The position numbers and the translations under genes are program-made. A DNA stretch of 20,276 nt from JBKPDV01 sp046728075. Its GTDB lineage: Bacteria; Acidobacteriota; Thermoanaerobaculia; UBA5066; Gp7-AA6. Location: contig JBKPDV010000272.1 of assembly GCA_046728075.1 (NCBI GenBank), positions 1 through 20,276 on the forward strand, given 5' to 3'. This document shows, one piece after another, positions 1-8,700 of the stretch. The stretch's first letter is position 1. Each line of letters starts with the position of its first letter. The notes beneath the pieces are model-generated. The model did no database searches. It had not been told where the DNA came from and was given only the letters and a program-made list of their open reading frames with translations.

Positions 1-63
1 GTCCACAATGGCTGATTGCGACAGCGCGGCCGTCAAGATCAGCTCAAGCAGAAGGACGATCAC
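1..63 (-). CDS. Possible 5' end of a leftward membrane protein (partial)
   Basis: Read leftward from a GTG at 63-61, the frame stays open to the window edge and encodes 21 residues that are almost entirely hydrophobic (IVLLLELILTAAL and on), as in a signal peptide or first membrane helix. No Shine-Dalgarno is visible upstream. The alternative is that the left edge holds the tail of a rightward gene ending at the tandem stops TGATAA (71-76), just before the repeat at 80. The fragment is too short to name or to settle its direction. Confidence 0.25.
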   Translation of the reverse strand, partial: MIVLLLELILTAALSQSAIVD

Positions 64-79
64 GAGCGAATGATAACCA

Positions 80-150
80 AGTGACGAGTGACGAGTGACG
101 AGCAAGACCGGGGCCCCCACTTGTCACTTGTCACTCGTCACTCGTCACTT
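80..150. repeat. Heptad inverted-repeat element R1 (word AGTGACG)
   Basis: The left arm has three copies of AGTGACG plus AG (80-102). A 17-nt loop follows (103-119), then a 31-nt right arm (120-150) of the complementary word in variants CTTGTCA and CTCGTCA. The arms can fold into a long imperfect hairpin. It lies 38 bp upstream of rsmI and 4 bp after a possible tandem stop (71-76). It is one member of the family also found at 2875, 9154, 11995, 14391, 15456 and 18931. Confidence 0.85.
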
Positions 151-188
151 CTCCCTAAGAGGGACGCGCATGTTATTTTCGCCAGACG

Positions 189-1067
189 ATGGTTGATCGC
201 GAAAAGGGTCGTCTCGTCATCGTCGGCACTCCGATCGGCAACCTCGAGGACTTCTCTCCGCGAGCCCGCCGAGCTCTCGAGCAAGCCGACGCGATCTTCT
301 GCGAGGACACGCGCGTGACCGGAAAGCTCGCCTCCCGGTTCGGCTTGAAAGCTCCCAGGATCTCGACTCCGGCGCCTCGCGAGCGGTCGCGTGTGCCGGA
401 GCTGCTGCGCCGGCTCGAGGCTGGAGAAAGGGTCGCGCTCGTCTCGGACGCCGGCATGCCCCTTCTCTCCGATCCCGGCGAGGAGCTCGTCAACGCCGCG
501 GTCTCGGCGGGCTTCACCGTCGAAGTCGTGCCCGGCCCCTCGGCTCCCGCGGCCGCCCTCGCCGTCTCCGGAATCTCCGCCGTCCCTCACTTCTTCGTCG
601 GCTTTCTGCCGCCCCGCTCCGGGCAGAGACGCAGGCTGCTGGAAGACTTGGCCTTCCGCAGGGAGACGCTCGTCTGGTTTGAGGCTCCCCACCGGCTCGC
701 TCCGTCGCTGGAGGACGCCGCGTCCGTTCTGGGAGAACGCCGAGCCTGCGTGGCCCGGGAGCTCACGAAGATCCACGAGGAGGCCGCTCGTGGGACTCTC
801 GGGGAGCTCGCGCAGCTCTTTCGCTCTCGCGGCTCCGGCCGTGGAGAGGCCACCGTCGTCGTCGAAGGCGCCTCGAGCGGCAGACCCGAGCTTTCGGCGC
901 CCGACATCGACCGCGAGATCGGAGAGGCGCTCGCCGCGGGGACGGCTCCGCGGCAGCTCGCCAAGCAGATCGCGCGCGACTCCGGACGGCCGGCGCGGGA
1001 GATCTATGCGCGGGCGATCGCTCTCGCCCGCGAGGCGAAGGGCGAAGAGCGAACGGCGAAGGAATGA
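189..1067 (+). CDS. rsmI: 16S rRNA (cytidine(1402)-2'-O)-methyltransferase RsmI
   Basis: RsmI uses S-adenosylmethionine to methylate the 2'-O of C1402 in the 16S rRNA P site. The 292-residue length is normal for the family. The tetrapyrrole-methylase-like fold is clear: GTPIGNL near residue 13, CEDTR near 38, SDAGMPLLSDPG near 88, PGPSA near 114, FFVGFLP near 134, EAPHRL near 160 and ARELTKIHEE near 187. The ATG at 189 puts the GTPIGNL motif at its usual distance from the N terminus. The last part (from about 240) is the small helical C-terminal region. The TGA stop overlaps the ATG of the next ABC ATPase gene by 4 bp, so the two are probably co-translated. No strong promoter or Shine-Dalgarno was seen; the upstream spacer is filled by repeat R1. 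Confidence 0.96.
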   Translation: MVDREKGRLVIVGTPIGNLEDFSPRARRALEQADAIFCEDTRVTGKLASRFGLKAPRISTPAPRERSRVPELLRRLEAGERVALVSDAGMPLLSDPGEELVNAAVSAGFTVEVVPGPSAPAAALAVSGISAVPHFFVGFLPPRSGQRRRLLEDLAFRRETLVWFEAPHRLAPSLEDAASVLGERRACVARELTKIHEEAARGTLGELAQLFRSRGSGRGEATVVVEGASSGRPELSAPDIDREIGEALAAGTAPRQLAKQIARDSGRPAREIYARAIALAREAKGEERTAKE

Positions 1068-2059
1068 CCGAGCCGGTCGTTCGAGTTCGCAGCCTCACGA
1101 AAGTCTTCCGCGGTTACCGCCGGGAGGAGGGGCTAGGCGCCGCGCTGAAGTCTCTCGTCCGCCGGGTCTCGACCGAAGTCGCGGCCGTGTCCGACGTTAC
1201 CTTTTCGATCGACCCGGGAGAGATGGTCGGCTATATCGGCGCCAACGGCGCTGGAAAGTCGACCACGATCAAGATGCTGACGGGCATTCTGACGCCTTCC
1301 TCCGGCGAGATCGTCTGCAACGGCTTCGTTCCCGCGAGGGACCGGACCCGTTACGTCGCCACGATCGGCGTCGTCTTCGGCCAGCGAACGCAGCTGTGGT
1401 GGGACATCGCGGTCGTCGAGTCCTTCCGTTTGCTCAAGGAGATCTACGGCCTTTCCGACGCCGATTACCGCGAACGGATGGAGATCTTCGACAAGATCCT
1501 GGGATTGAAGGCCTATCTTCACCAGCCCGTGCGGAAGCTGTCGCTCGGCGAGCGGATGCGCTGCGATCTCGCCGCGTCGCTGCTCCATCGCCCCCCGCTG
1601 CTTTTCCTCGACGAGCCGACCATCGGCCTGGACGTCGTCGCCAAGGCGAGCGTGCGGGAGTTCCTCCAGCAGATCAACCGCCGGGAGGGCACGACCGTTC
1701 TGCTGACGACCCACGATCTCTCGGACATCGAGACACTCTGCCGGCGCGTGGTCGTGATCGACCACGGCCGCCTCCTCTTCGACGGCCCCCTGGCGCGCCT
1801 TCGCGACCGGATCCTGCCGATGACGTCGGTCGTTTTCGACGTCAAGACGCTGCCCGAGCCGGAGAAATTGTCCTGGGACGGGCTCGAAGTGCGCGAGGTC
1901 GCCTCCCACCGCTACCGCCTCGACATCGACCGGCGCTCGACGTCGCCCGCGGCCGCCGTCAAGGAGATCGTGAACCGCTTCGACGTCGCCGACATCGCGA
2001 TCGAGGAGCCGCAGATCGAGGACGTCGTGAAGCGGATTTACGTCGAGGGGCTGACCTGA
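1064..2059 (+). CDS. ABC-2 type transporter ATP-binding protein (COG4586-like)
   Basis: This cytoplasmic ATPase powers the two permeases encoded just downstream. In the 331 residues the order of motifs is: Walker A GANGAGKST at 59-67, Q-loop Q107 within VVFGQ, a variant signature LSLGER at 159-164 (instead of LSGGQ), Walker B LLFLDEP at 179-185, and the switch histidine H217 in TTHD. The 20-odd residue insertion before Walker A (GAALKSLVRR) and the FGQRTQLWWD stretch are typical of the subfamily paired with ABC-2 permeases of the COG4587/COG3694 type. The start overlaps the rsmI stop as ATGA. Substrate cannot be read from sequence; relatives are annotated as drug or dye exporters. The family call is firm; export as direction is inferred from the ABC-2 partners. 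Confidence 0.93.
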   Translation: MTEPVVRVRSLTKVFRGYRREEGLGAALKSLVRRVSTEVAAVSDVTFSIDPGEMVGYIGANGAGKSTTIKMLTGILTPSSGEIVCNGFVPARDRTRYVATIGVVFGQRTQLWWDIAVVESFRLLKEIYGLSDADYRERMEIFDKILGLKAYLHQPVRKLSLGERMRCDLAASLLHRPPLLFLDEPTIGLDVVAKASVREFLQQINRREGTTVLLTTHDLSDIETLCRRVVVIDHGRLLFDGPLARLRDRILPMTSVVFDVKTLPEPEKLSWDGLEVREVASHRYRLDIDRRSTSPAAAVKEIVNRFDVADIAIEEPQIEDVVKRIYVEGLT

Positions 2060-2868
2060 CCGCCGCCGTCGCTTCTCTGCGCCGGGCGCTCCCCTTCGCC
2101 CGGGTGGGCTTTCTCAACATGCTCGCCTATCGGGCGCGCTACTACGTCGGAGTGCTGACGTACCTCTTCAACGTCGCGGTCTATTACTTTCTTTGGCGTG
2201 CGGTCTTCTCCCGTTCCGGCAGCGTCGCGGGCCTGCAGTTGCCCGAGATGATCACCTACGTCGCCGTCGGCTGGACGATCCGATCCTTCTACTTCAACGA
2301 GATCGACCGGGACCTCGCCGCTCAGGTTCAGGAAGGGCGGCTGGCCATGAATCTGATCCGCCCCGTCAACTTCCAGTCGGTCTCGATCGCCGACGCCGCC
2401 GGCCAGTCGGCCTTTCGCGCCGTGCTCTTCACGCTGCCGATCGGAATCGTCGTCGGGCTGCTTTTCCACGTGCGGCCGCCCGTGTCGGCCCTGGCGGGCG
2501 CGCTTTTTCTCGTCTCCGCCGCCCTCTCCTTCTTCCTGGTGGCGGCGATCAACTTTGCCGTCGGGTTGATCGCCATCCGGACGAAATCCATCGCGGGGAT
2601 TCTCCGGGCTAAGTACCTGATCCTCGAGCTTCTTTCCGGACTCCTGATCCCGACCACCCTCTTCCCCGAGCCGGCCCGCACGATCCTCTTTGCCTCTCCC
2701 TTCCCGCATATCAATTACACGCCCGCCGCGCTCTACCTCGGAAAATCGACCGGAGTCGCGGCGCTCGAGGCGCTGGGACTCCAGGCGGCGTGGACGGCGG
2801 CCCTGTTGGGTCTGGGGCAGTTTCTCTGGAGAAGGTCCCAGCAGCGAATCACGATTCAGGGGGGGTAA
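2056..2868 (+). CDS. ABC-2 family exporter permease, first subunit
   Basis: This integral membrane subunit has about six hydrophobic segments, starting with YVGVLTYLFNVAVYYFLW and ending in a helix before the basic tail WRRSQQRIT. It shares layout with the permease at 2984: a YRAR(YY)/YRADF motif before helix 1, and a conserved stretch on the first cytoplasmic loop (GRLAMNLIRPV here, GRFDRVLLRPV there). The start is uncertain. GTG 2104 and ATG 2119 are conventional, but would leave a very short N terminus. CTG 2056 has GAGGGG (2045-2050) five bases upstream, overlaps the ATPase stop, and gives 24 residues before YRAR, matching the 25 in the paralogue, so it is used here. It probably forms a heterodimer with the second permease. 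Confidence 0.87.
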   Translation: MTAAVASLRRALPFARVGFLNMLAYRARYYVGVLTYLFNVAVYYFLWRAVFSRSGSVAGLQLPEMITYVAVGWTIRSFYFNEIDRDLAAQVQEGRLAMNLIRPVNFQSVSIADAAGQSAFRAVLFTLPIGIVVGLLFHVRPPVSALAGALFLVSAALSFFLVAAINFAVGLIAIRTKSIAGILRAKYLILELLSGLLIPTTLFPEPARTILFASPFPHINYTPAALYLGKSTGVAALEALGLQAAWTAALLGLGQFLWRRSQQRITIQGG

Positions 2869-2874
2869 GGGTGC

Positions 2875-2953
2875 AGTCAGTAGTCGGTAGTCAGTAGTCG
2901 ATAGTGAAAAAAGCCGTGCCCAACTACCGACTATCGACTACCGACTACCGACT
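2875..2953. repeat. Heptad inverted-repeat element R2 (word AGTCGGT)
   Basis: The left arm of 31 nt (2875-2905) reads AGTCAGT, AGTCGGT, AGTCAGT, AGTCGAT, AGT. The 17-nt loop is 2906-2922. The right arm of 31 nt (2923-2953) reads ACT followed by four ACCGACT-type words. It begins 6 bp after the stop codon of the first permease and ends 30 bp before the start of the second, so a hairpin would sit between two cotranscribed genes. Word variants in the two arms are not strictly matched by position. Confidence 0.92.
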
Positions 2954-2983
2954 TGTTACTCAACCAACGGATGGCCCGGAAAG

Positions 2984-3787
2984 ATGATTACCTCGCTTCG
3001 CCGCCACGCCCGTCTCTTCCTCCTCTACTTCGGCCAATACGCCAAGGCGCGGCTCGAGTACCGGGCGGACTTTTTCTCCTCGGTCGTGGCGTCTTTTCTG
3101 GGGACGGCGGCGGCGTTTGGATTCCTGTTGATCGTTTTTTCCCGCGTCCCGGCCGTGCAGGGCTGGACCTTTCCGGAGATGGTCTTCCTCTACGGCTTCT
3201 CGCTGATTCCGCTGGGGATCTTCAACGTCTTCTCCTGGAACCTCTATCTTTTCGCCGACCGCTACCTGATCGAAGGTCGGTTCGACCGCGTGCTGCTGCG
3301 CCCCGTCGCCTCGATCTTCCAGGTTCTCTTCGAGGCCTTCCGCCTCGAGTCCCTGCAGGAAACCCTGACCGGAATCGGGGCCGTGGTCTGGGCCGTCCAC
3401 CGGATGGGAGTCCGCTACGGCCCGATCGATCTGGTTCTCTTCGTCGCGTGGGCGGTCTGCGGAGCGGTGATCTACCTCGCGATCTTCGTCGCACTGACCG
3501 CGACGTCTTTCTGGATCGAGGACCGGATCGGCATCTCCCCTCCGATCTTCAACCTGATGCAGTTCGGCCGGTATCCGCTGACCATCTACGACGGGTGGGT
3601 GCGCTTCACCCTCTCCTTCGTCATCCCCTTCGCCTTCGCCTCCTTCTACCCGACCGCCCGCTTCCTGCGCCACCCCGAGTTCCTGCGCGAGTTCTGGGCC
3701 GTCCCCTTCGTAGCCATCCTCACGCTGTTTCTCTCCCTCTCACTCTGGAAAAGTGGAGTCGCGCGCTATCACTCGACGGGCAGCTGA
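2984..3787 (+). CDS. ABC-2 family exporter permease, second subunit (COG3694-like)
   Basis: A 267-residue membrane protein with about six hydrophobic segments and a positively charged N terminus (MITSLRRHARLF). Recognisable features are YRADFF at 26-31 before helix 1, the loop motif EGRFDRVLLRPV around 97-108, and a late NLMQFGRYPLTIYDGW segment typical of this permease group. The ATG at 2984 is preceded by GGAAAG. It follows the ATPase and first permease on the same strand, separated by repeat R2, and should be the second half of the membrane channel. The carried substrate is unknown. It is the last gene of the rightward cluster and faces the M20 peptidase gene tail to tail. Confidence 0.92.
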   Translation: MITSLRRHARLFLLYFGQYAKARLEYRADFFSSVVASFLGTAAAFGFLLIVFSRVPAVQGWTFPEMVFLYGFSLIPLGIFNVFSWNLYLFADRYLIEGRFDRVLLRPVASIFQVLFEAFRLESLQETLTGIGAVVWAVHRMGVRYGPIDLVLFVAWAVCGAVIYLAIFVALTATSFWIEDRIGISPPIFNLMQFGRYPLTIYDGWVRFTLSFVIPFAFASFYPTARFLRHPEFLREFWAVPFVAILTLFLSLSLWKSGVARYHSTGS

Positions 3788-4171
3788 GGAAGGCGCCCGG
3801 CCCTGCGGCGTTCCCCGCGGGACCACGCGGCCGCCCTTTCGGACGGAAGGAAGGTGGTCCAGGCGGCCGCTCGCGAAATCGGTGCGAGGGAGAGTTGTGG
3901 CGACAGCTTCCTCACGGCCGGTGCAGACCAACGCGATTTCGAGGGTCCCTTCGGGGGACGCCTCCGGGCCGGGGCTTGCAGTGAGGCATCTGTCACGCTG
4001 CGAGGCCGGCGGCGGGTCGTCTCCCGCTGGCGGCGATGAGCGAGGAGCAAGGAAGAAAGAAGCTCCTGCCTGGACAGGCCTGCGACGAGCGTTCCAGCGA
4101 CGGCCCGGGTTGGACTTGTGCGGCAGGGCCGGAGCGTGCCGACGAGGGAGGCGGCCCGACGCCGGGGCGGC
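3788..4171. other. Gene-free, GC-rich structured spacer between convergent genes
   Basis: This 384-bp stretch lies between two convergent stop codons. Open frames in it look like shadows (Arg/Pro/Ser-rich, no domain). It is rich in inverted repeats. GGACCAC (3820-3826) pairs with GTGGTCC (3854-3860), while GCGGCCGCC (3827-3835) pairs with GGCGGCCGC (3862-3870); these two helices cross each other. GTCCC/GGGAC with a TTCGG loop is at 3945-3959, AGGAGC/GCTCCT at 4043-4067 and GCCTG/CAGGC at 4068-4079. None is followed by a T-run, so they are not simple intrinsic terminators. I looked for RNase P, tmRNA, SRP and cobalamin-riboswitch core motifs and saw none. A structured transcript or terminator region is possible. 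Confidence 0.5.
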
Positions 4172-5734
4172 TTACCGCGAGATGTCTCCTAACCGCAGCA
4201 TCAGCGCGGCGTACACCTCGATCCCGTCCCAAAGGTTCTTCAACCGCAGATTCTCATTCGCGGCGTGCTGGTTGTTGTCGTGGTTGGCGATCGGGATGCC
4301 GATGATCGGGGTGTGGAGGCGCTCAGCGAAGAGGGACATGGGAATGCTGCCTCCCAGGCTGGGGATCTTCACGACCGGTCCGCCGACACCGTCTTCGACG
4401 GCGGCGACGACTGCGCGCGCGATCGGCAGATCCATCGGCGTGCGGTAGCCCGGATACCCTGCTCCCCAGAGAAGCTTGACGATCTTCGCCTCACGCCGAC
4501 GAGCCTCGGGGTCCGGAGGGCTGTGGACGACGACATAGCCCAACGTCTTCAGATGGGCTTCGATGAGCTCCTGGATCTTCCGAGGAGTCTGGTCGGGCAC
4601 GAGTCGGAAATCCAGCGACGCCGTCGCTTCCGTTGGGATGCTGTTGGTGGCGGCCGATCCCACGTCCGCCGCGCGGATCCCCTGAAAGTTGATCGCCGGT
4701 CTCTGGATCGCCTCGCCGAGTCTTTCGCCCTTCCCCTCGGTACGTCCGATGTTCAGCTCCCGGCGGAGCGTCTCTTCGACAGCCGGCATGTCCGCCAGCG
4801 CCCGGCGCTCTTCGGGACCGAGCGGCCGGACCTCGTCCGAGAAATGGGGCACCCGGATCATGCCTTCTTCGTCGCGCAGGCTCGTCAGGATCGTGGCCAG
4901 CGACGCGATGGGATTGGGCGACCAGTTTCCGTAGTGGCCGCTGTGGAGCCGGCGCGTCGCGCCATACGTCGTCATTTCGAGAGTCGTCACGCCGCGGGCG
5001 CCGAAGAAGATCTGCATCCGCCGGGTCTGATCCACGGGTCCGTCGCAGAGAAGCCAGAGATCGCCCCGCAATCGGTCGGCGAACTTCTCGAGCAACGCGT
5101 CCAGGTGGGGTGAGCCGGCCTCCTCCTCCCCTTCGAGAAAGAACTTCAGGTTGACCGCCGGGGGCAGCCCCGCCGATCGAAGCGCGTCGAGCGCGGCCAT
5201 CCAACCCACCAGCGGCGCCTTGTCGTCGGAAGCCGATCGGCCGTAGAGACGCCATTCCGGTTCCATGCGTCCGCTGGCCGGGAGCGAGTCCCACGGGATC
5301 TCGCGGCCGCCTTCCTCGAGCGTCTTGTCGCGCAGAATCGGTCGCCAGGGATCGCCCGTCCACTGTTTCGGGTCGACCGGTTGACCGTCGTAGTGCGCGT
5401 AGAGAATCACGGTGCGCTTCGCTCCGGGCGCGGGCAGCTCTCCGAATACGACCGGCGGCGCGTCTGCGACGCGCAACAGCTCGGTGCGGATTCCGCGACG
5501 CTCGAGAACTGCCGAGACTTTCTCCGCGTTCTTCTCGATGTTCGGGCGATCCGACGCCACATTGGGAATGCCCATCAGATCCGCGAGCTCGCGCACGATC
5601 ACGGCTTCGTGCGCCTCGCGCCACGCGCGCACCGGCTCGCGCCATGCGGAACGGGGCCTCGCCGGAGTCCGGGAAGGCGCGTCCCCGCTCAGGACCGTGA
5701 GCGCCAGAAGAACCACGAGCGCGGGCCCGATCAT
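4172..5734 (-). CDS. Secreted M20 family zinc metallopeptidase / dipeptidase-like
   Basis: The product is 520 residues and belongs to the carboxypeptidase G2/dipeptidase (M20) family, which cleaves terminal residues from peptides with a two-zinc centre. An N-terminal hydrophobic stretch (ALVVLLALTVLS, residues 5-16) suggests export. Visible metal and catalytic signatures are AHYDGQP (H114, D116), GRSASDDKAP (D170/D171), EGEEEAGS (E203-E205), CDGP (D231) and a late ANHDNNQHAANENL that should carry the last metal histidine. The dimerisation lid lies between about 240 and 410. The ATG overlaps the stop of the CPBP protease gene by 4 bp, implying coupled translation. The gene ends facing the ABC permease gene. 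Substrate preference cannot be stated. Confidence 0.93.
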   Translation of the reverse strand: MIGPALVVLLALTVLSGDAPSRTPARPRSAWREPVRAWREAHEAVIVRELADLMGIPNVASDRPNIEKNAEKVSAVLERRGIRTELLRVADAPPVVFGELPAPGAKRTVILYAHYDGQPVDPKQWTGDPWRPILRDKTLEEGGREIPWDSLPASGRMEPEWRLYGRSASDDKAPLVGWMAALDALRSAGLPPAVNLKFFLEGEEEAGSPHLDALLEKFADRLRGDLWLLCDGPVDQTRRMQIFFGARGVTTLEMTTYGATRRLHSGHYGNWSPNPIASLATILTSLRDEEGMIRVPHFSDEVRPLGPEERRALADMPAVEETLRRELNIGRTEGKGERLGEAIQRPAINFQGIRAADVGSAATNSIPTEATASLDFRLVPDQTPRKIQELIEAHLKTLGYVVVHSPPDPEARRREAKIVKLLWGAGYPGYRTPMDLPIARAVVAAVEDGVGGPVVKIPSLGGSIPMSLFAERLHTPIIGIPIANHDNNQHAANENLRLKNLWDGIEVYAALMLRLGDISR

Positions 5735-8700
5735 GGAATCTCGAGCGGCGGCGGTTCCGGTTCCAAAGGCGCCAAGGGCTCCTCGGCCGGGCGTCGCATC
5801 GTGCCTCCCAAAAGCGCGACCAGGGCGACCGCGAGCAAGACAAGGGCCGAAGCTCCCGCGATTCGATCGGCCGTGGCCGGCTCGCTCAGAAGACGCAGGG
5901 CGGCCGGGACCCCGGACGCGAAAGCGCCGAAAAAGATCCAGGCGGCTGCGTGGTCCCGCAGGAGAAAGAAGGCAGCCATCAGCAGCCACGCCGCGGTAAG
6001 CAGGCCGGACACCGTGGTCGCGAAGACCTCGGTGCCCGAATGGAACGACGTCGGAACGCAGGCCAGAATCACTGCGACCAGAGCCAGAACCTGGCCGCTC
6101 CTCCGGCGAAAGACGGACTCCCGGCTCGAAAGCGCCACCGTCGCCGCGACGGCCGCGACCGCGAGCGTGAAGACCGTGGAGCTCCAGAGCACGGCGAGCG
6201 CCGGAAAGGCAGTTTCCAGCGAGGTCGGCAGCGCGGCATGGATCTCGAAGAGATCGGGGACGCGTTCGGAAATGACCGACCAGGCCTGCTGCAGCCCCGC
6301 GAGACCGGCAGCCGCGATGGCGCCTCGAAGAAAGGCGTCTGCGATCGTGCCTTCGCGCCTCAGCGCGCGCCGCCAGCCCGGCCGGGCTCCGGAGAGAAGC
6401 ACGAAAATCACGGCCACCGCGGAGAGCAGAAGCAGCAGACCCAGGGCGAGACTGACGACCGTGACCACCCGGAAGAGCGCCAGAGGGAAGTCCGTCGCGT
6501 AGGCGCGCAGAACTCGCGAGCGCGCCCCGTTGGCCAACGAGGCGGCGCCGACGATACCGAGCGCCGCCATCCCGGGCCACAGCCGACTCCAGCCCAGCCC
6601 GCCGCTTTTTACGAGCCGGATAAACAGGACGATCGCGAGGCCGATCAAGGAACCGATCGCCACGACTTTTGCGGCGAGCAGGACGGGCTGCAGCGGATTC
6701 TGTTTTCGATAGTCCCTGCGAAACGCCTCGGGCACGCGGAGGGAAGGATAAAAGGCGGAGAGCCGGGCCCCGTGAAAGACGGCAGTCAGCCGGGGCCGCG
6801 CCTCTCCCAGCCCCGGAGGCCTCGACTCGAGCACCACCGTGGTGTCCCGGCGCTTCGGCCGATCCTTCGTACCGATCTCCAGAACCGCGTAGGACCCGGC
6901 GGGATAGCCCAGTCGGGCGGCCGCTTCCAGGGCGCGTCGGCGCGCGTCCGGCTCGGAGACCGGAAGTCCCGCGGGCGCGTTTTCTTCGATCGGGTTCAGG
7001 AACCCGATGACACGGGACCGGCGCGCGTCTGTCAGGACTTTCCACTCCTCCTTCTGCAGCGGGCGGAAGAAGCGGGTGACCCAGAAGGCCAGCGGCAGCT
7101 GCTCCCGCGCCAGACGATCGACGGCCCGAACCCCGCCCTGCCGGACGACGTAGTCGACGTCTTCCTCGGCCAACCCCGGAAGTCTTCCGAACTCGTCGGG
7201 GCGCAGCGCGCGCACCACGTCATCGTCGGCGAAACCCGTCGCCGTATACGTCACCACCTCGAAGGGCTCGGCGGCGATGCCGTTCGTTTTCAGGAAATCC
7301 CGGGCGATCTGCTCGGCTCTCAGGCGCCCGGTCGCGTCACTCGCCTCTGGAGCCGACGCGTCCGAGGGAACGAGGAAGCTTCCGAGCATGAGGAGCGCCA
7401 CCGCGCCGGCTCCCGCCAGGCGCCGGGTCGAAACCGTTTGCACCGGCGGGACGTCCTCCTCGGCGCGCGGACTTTCTGCGGGCGCCGGCACGTAGCCTTC
7501 GTCGCCGTTGGTCAGGCCCTGCTCCGACTCGAATCCTCCGCGCCGCAGAGCGGAGAGAGCGGACAGGGCAAACGGGAGCAGCAGAATGAGGGAAGCGAGC
7601 GCTCCCGAGATCACGTAGTAGGTGTTTCCGGAGCCCAGCAGAATCAGCGCGGTATAGATCGCGTCGACGGTGAAGTGCCAGACGAGCAGGGGAAGAGCTC
7701 CGAATCGGAGCAGGATGATTCCCATTGCGCAGCCGGCCAGGCCGACCTCCACTCCCCGGATGTAGAAGGGCTGGTTCGGGTAGGCGGCGTGGTTGAACCC
7801 CCAGATGAACGCCGGAATCACAACGGCCAGAAACCTGCCGGCGCCGAGCTTGTCGAGAAAGGAGATCGAGAAGAGCCGGCTGGATCCCTCTTCGAGCACC
7901 GCCGGCAGGAAGCCGATGAAGAGGACGGTGACCCAGGGGAAGGCGGTCGACAGCATGTTGTCGTACTTCACCTCGGAGGGCGCCCAGGCGCCCAGGCGCG
8001 CGGCGACGACGTAGAAGACGACCTGATAGGCGAAGAAGAACGCGGTCAACGCGTAGCCGAGAAGAACGCCGTTGAAGAAACGCTTCGTGCGCAGACCGCG
8101 CCGCGAGAACACCCGCGAAAGGGAGAGATGCTGGGGAAACCGCTCGCGATAGATCGGCTCGGCGCCCGCCACGACCAGCGCGATTCCCGCGCCGACACCG
8201 ATCGCGCCGAGAACGCTCGCGATGACCCGGCTCGTGAGGAACGTCGAAAGCGGGTTCGCCGTGTCGTAATCGTAGAGAGTCAGGGGAAGGCCGTTGATGA
8301 TCGAGAGAAGCGACAGCAGGAACGCGATCAGACCGAAGGCTCCGACCAACCCCCAGCGCACGTCCTTGCGCACGATCTTCGTGACGAGCACTCCGAGCAT
8401 GGCGAGAAAGGTCAGAATGAGGGCGAAGTTCCCGACGACGTTCGCGGTCTCGTTCTTCGAACGCAAGGCGCGATACGAGCGCTCCCAGGCCTCCGGAACG
8501 TGGACGAACTCCCGGAAGGCGGAGACGTTGCCGCCGGAGACCACTGTCTCGAAGCGGAGGGTCGCCTCCCCCATGCGCAGATTCGCGCGCTCGTCCACGA
8601 ATCTCCAGTCGGTGCGGTTGGGCCGCGCCACCGGCGTCGACTCGATCGGATGGAGGTCGGCTGCGAGACCTCTTTCGGAAAGGAAGCGCCGCGAGATGGC

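Noticed and set aside
391..2055. Long upstream extension of the first ABC permease frame
   Set aside because: It overlaps rsmI and the ABC ATPase and is Arg/Ser/Pro-rich; only the part after about 2056 resembles a protein.
3788..4171. RNase P RNA, tmRNA, SRP RNA or cobalamin riboswitch
   Set aside because: Searched by eye for their conserved cores on both strands (for example GAGGAAAGTCC, ACAGAA, the GGAA SRP tetraloop region with its symmetric loop); none matched convincingly.
3753..4448. Open frames across the convergent spacer
   Set aside because: No domain, composition typical of out-of-frame high-GC DNA, and overlap with real genes at both ends.
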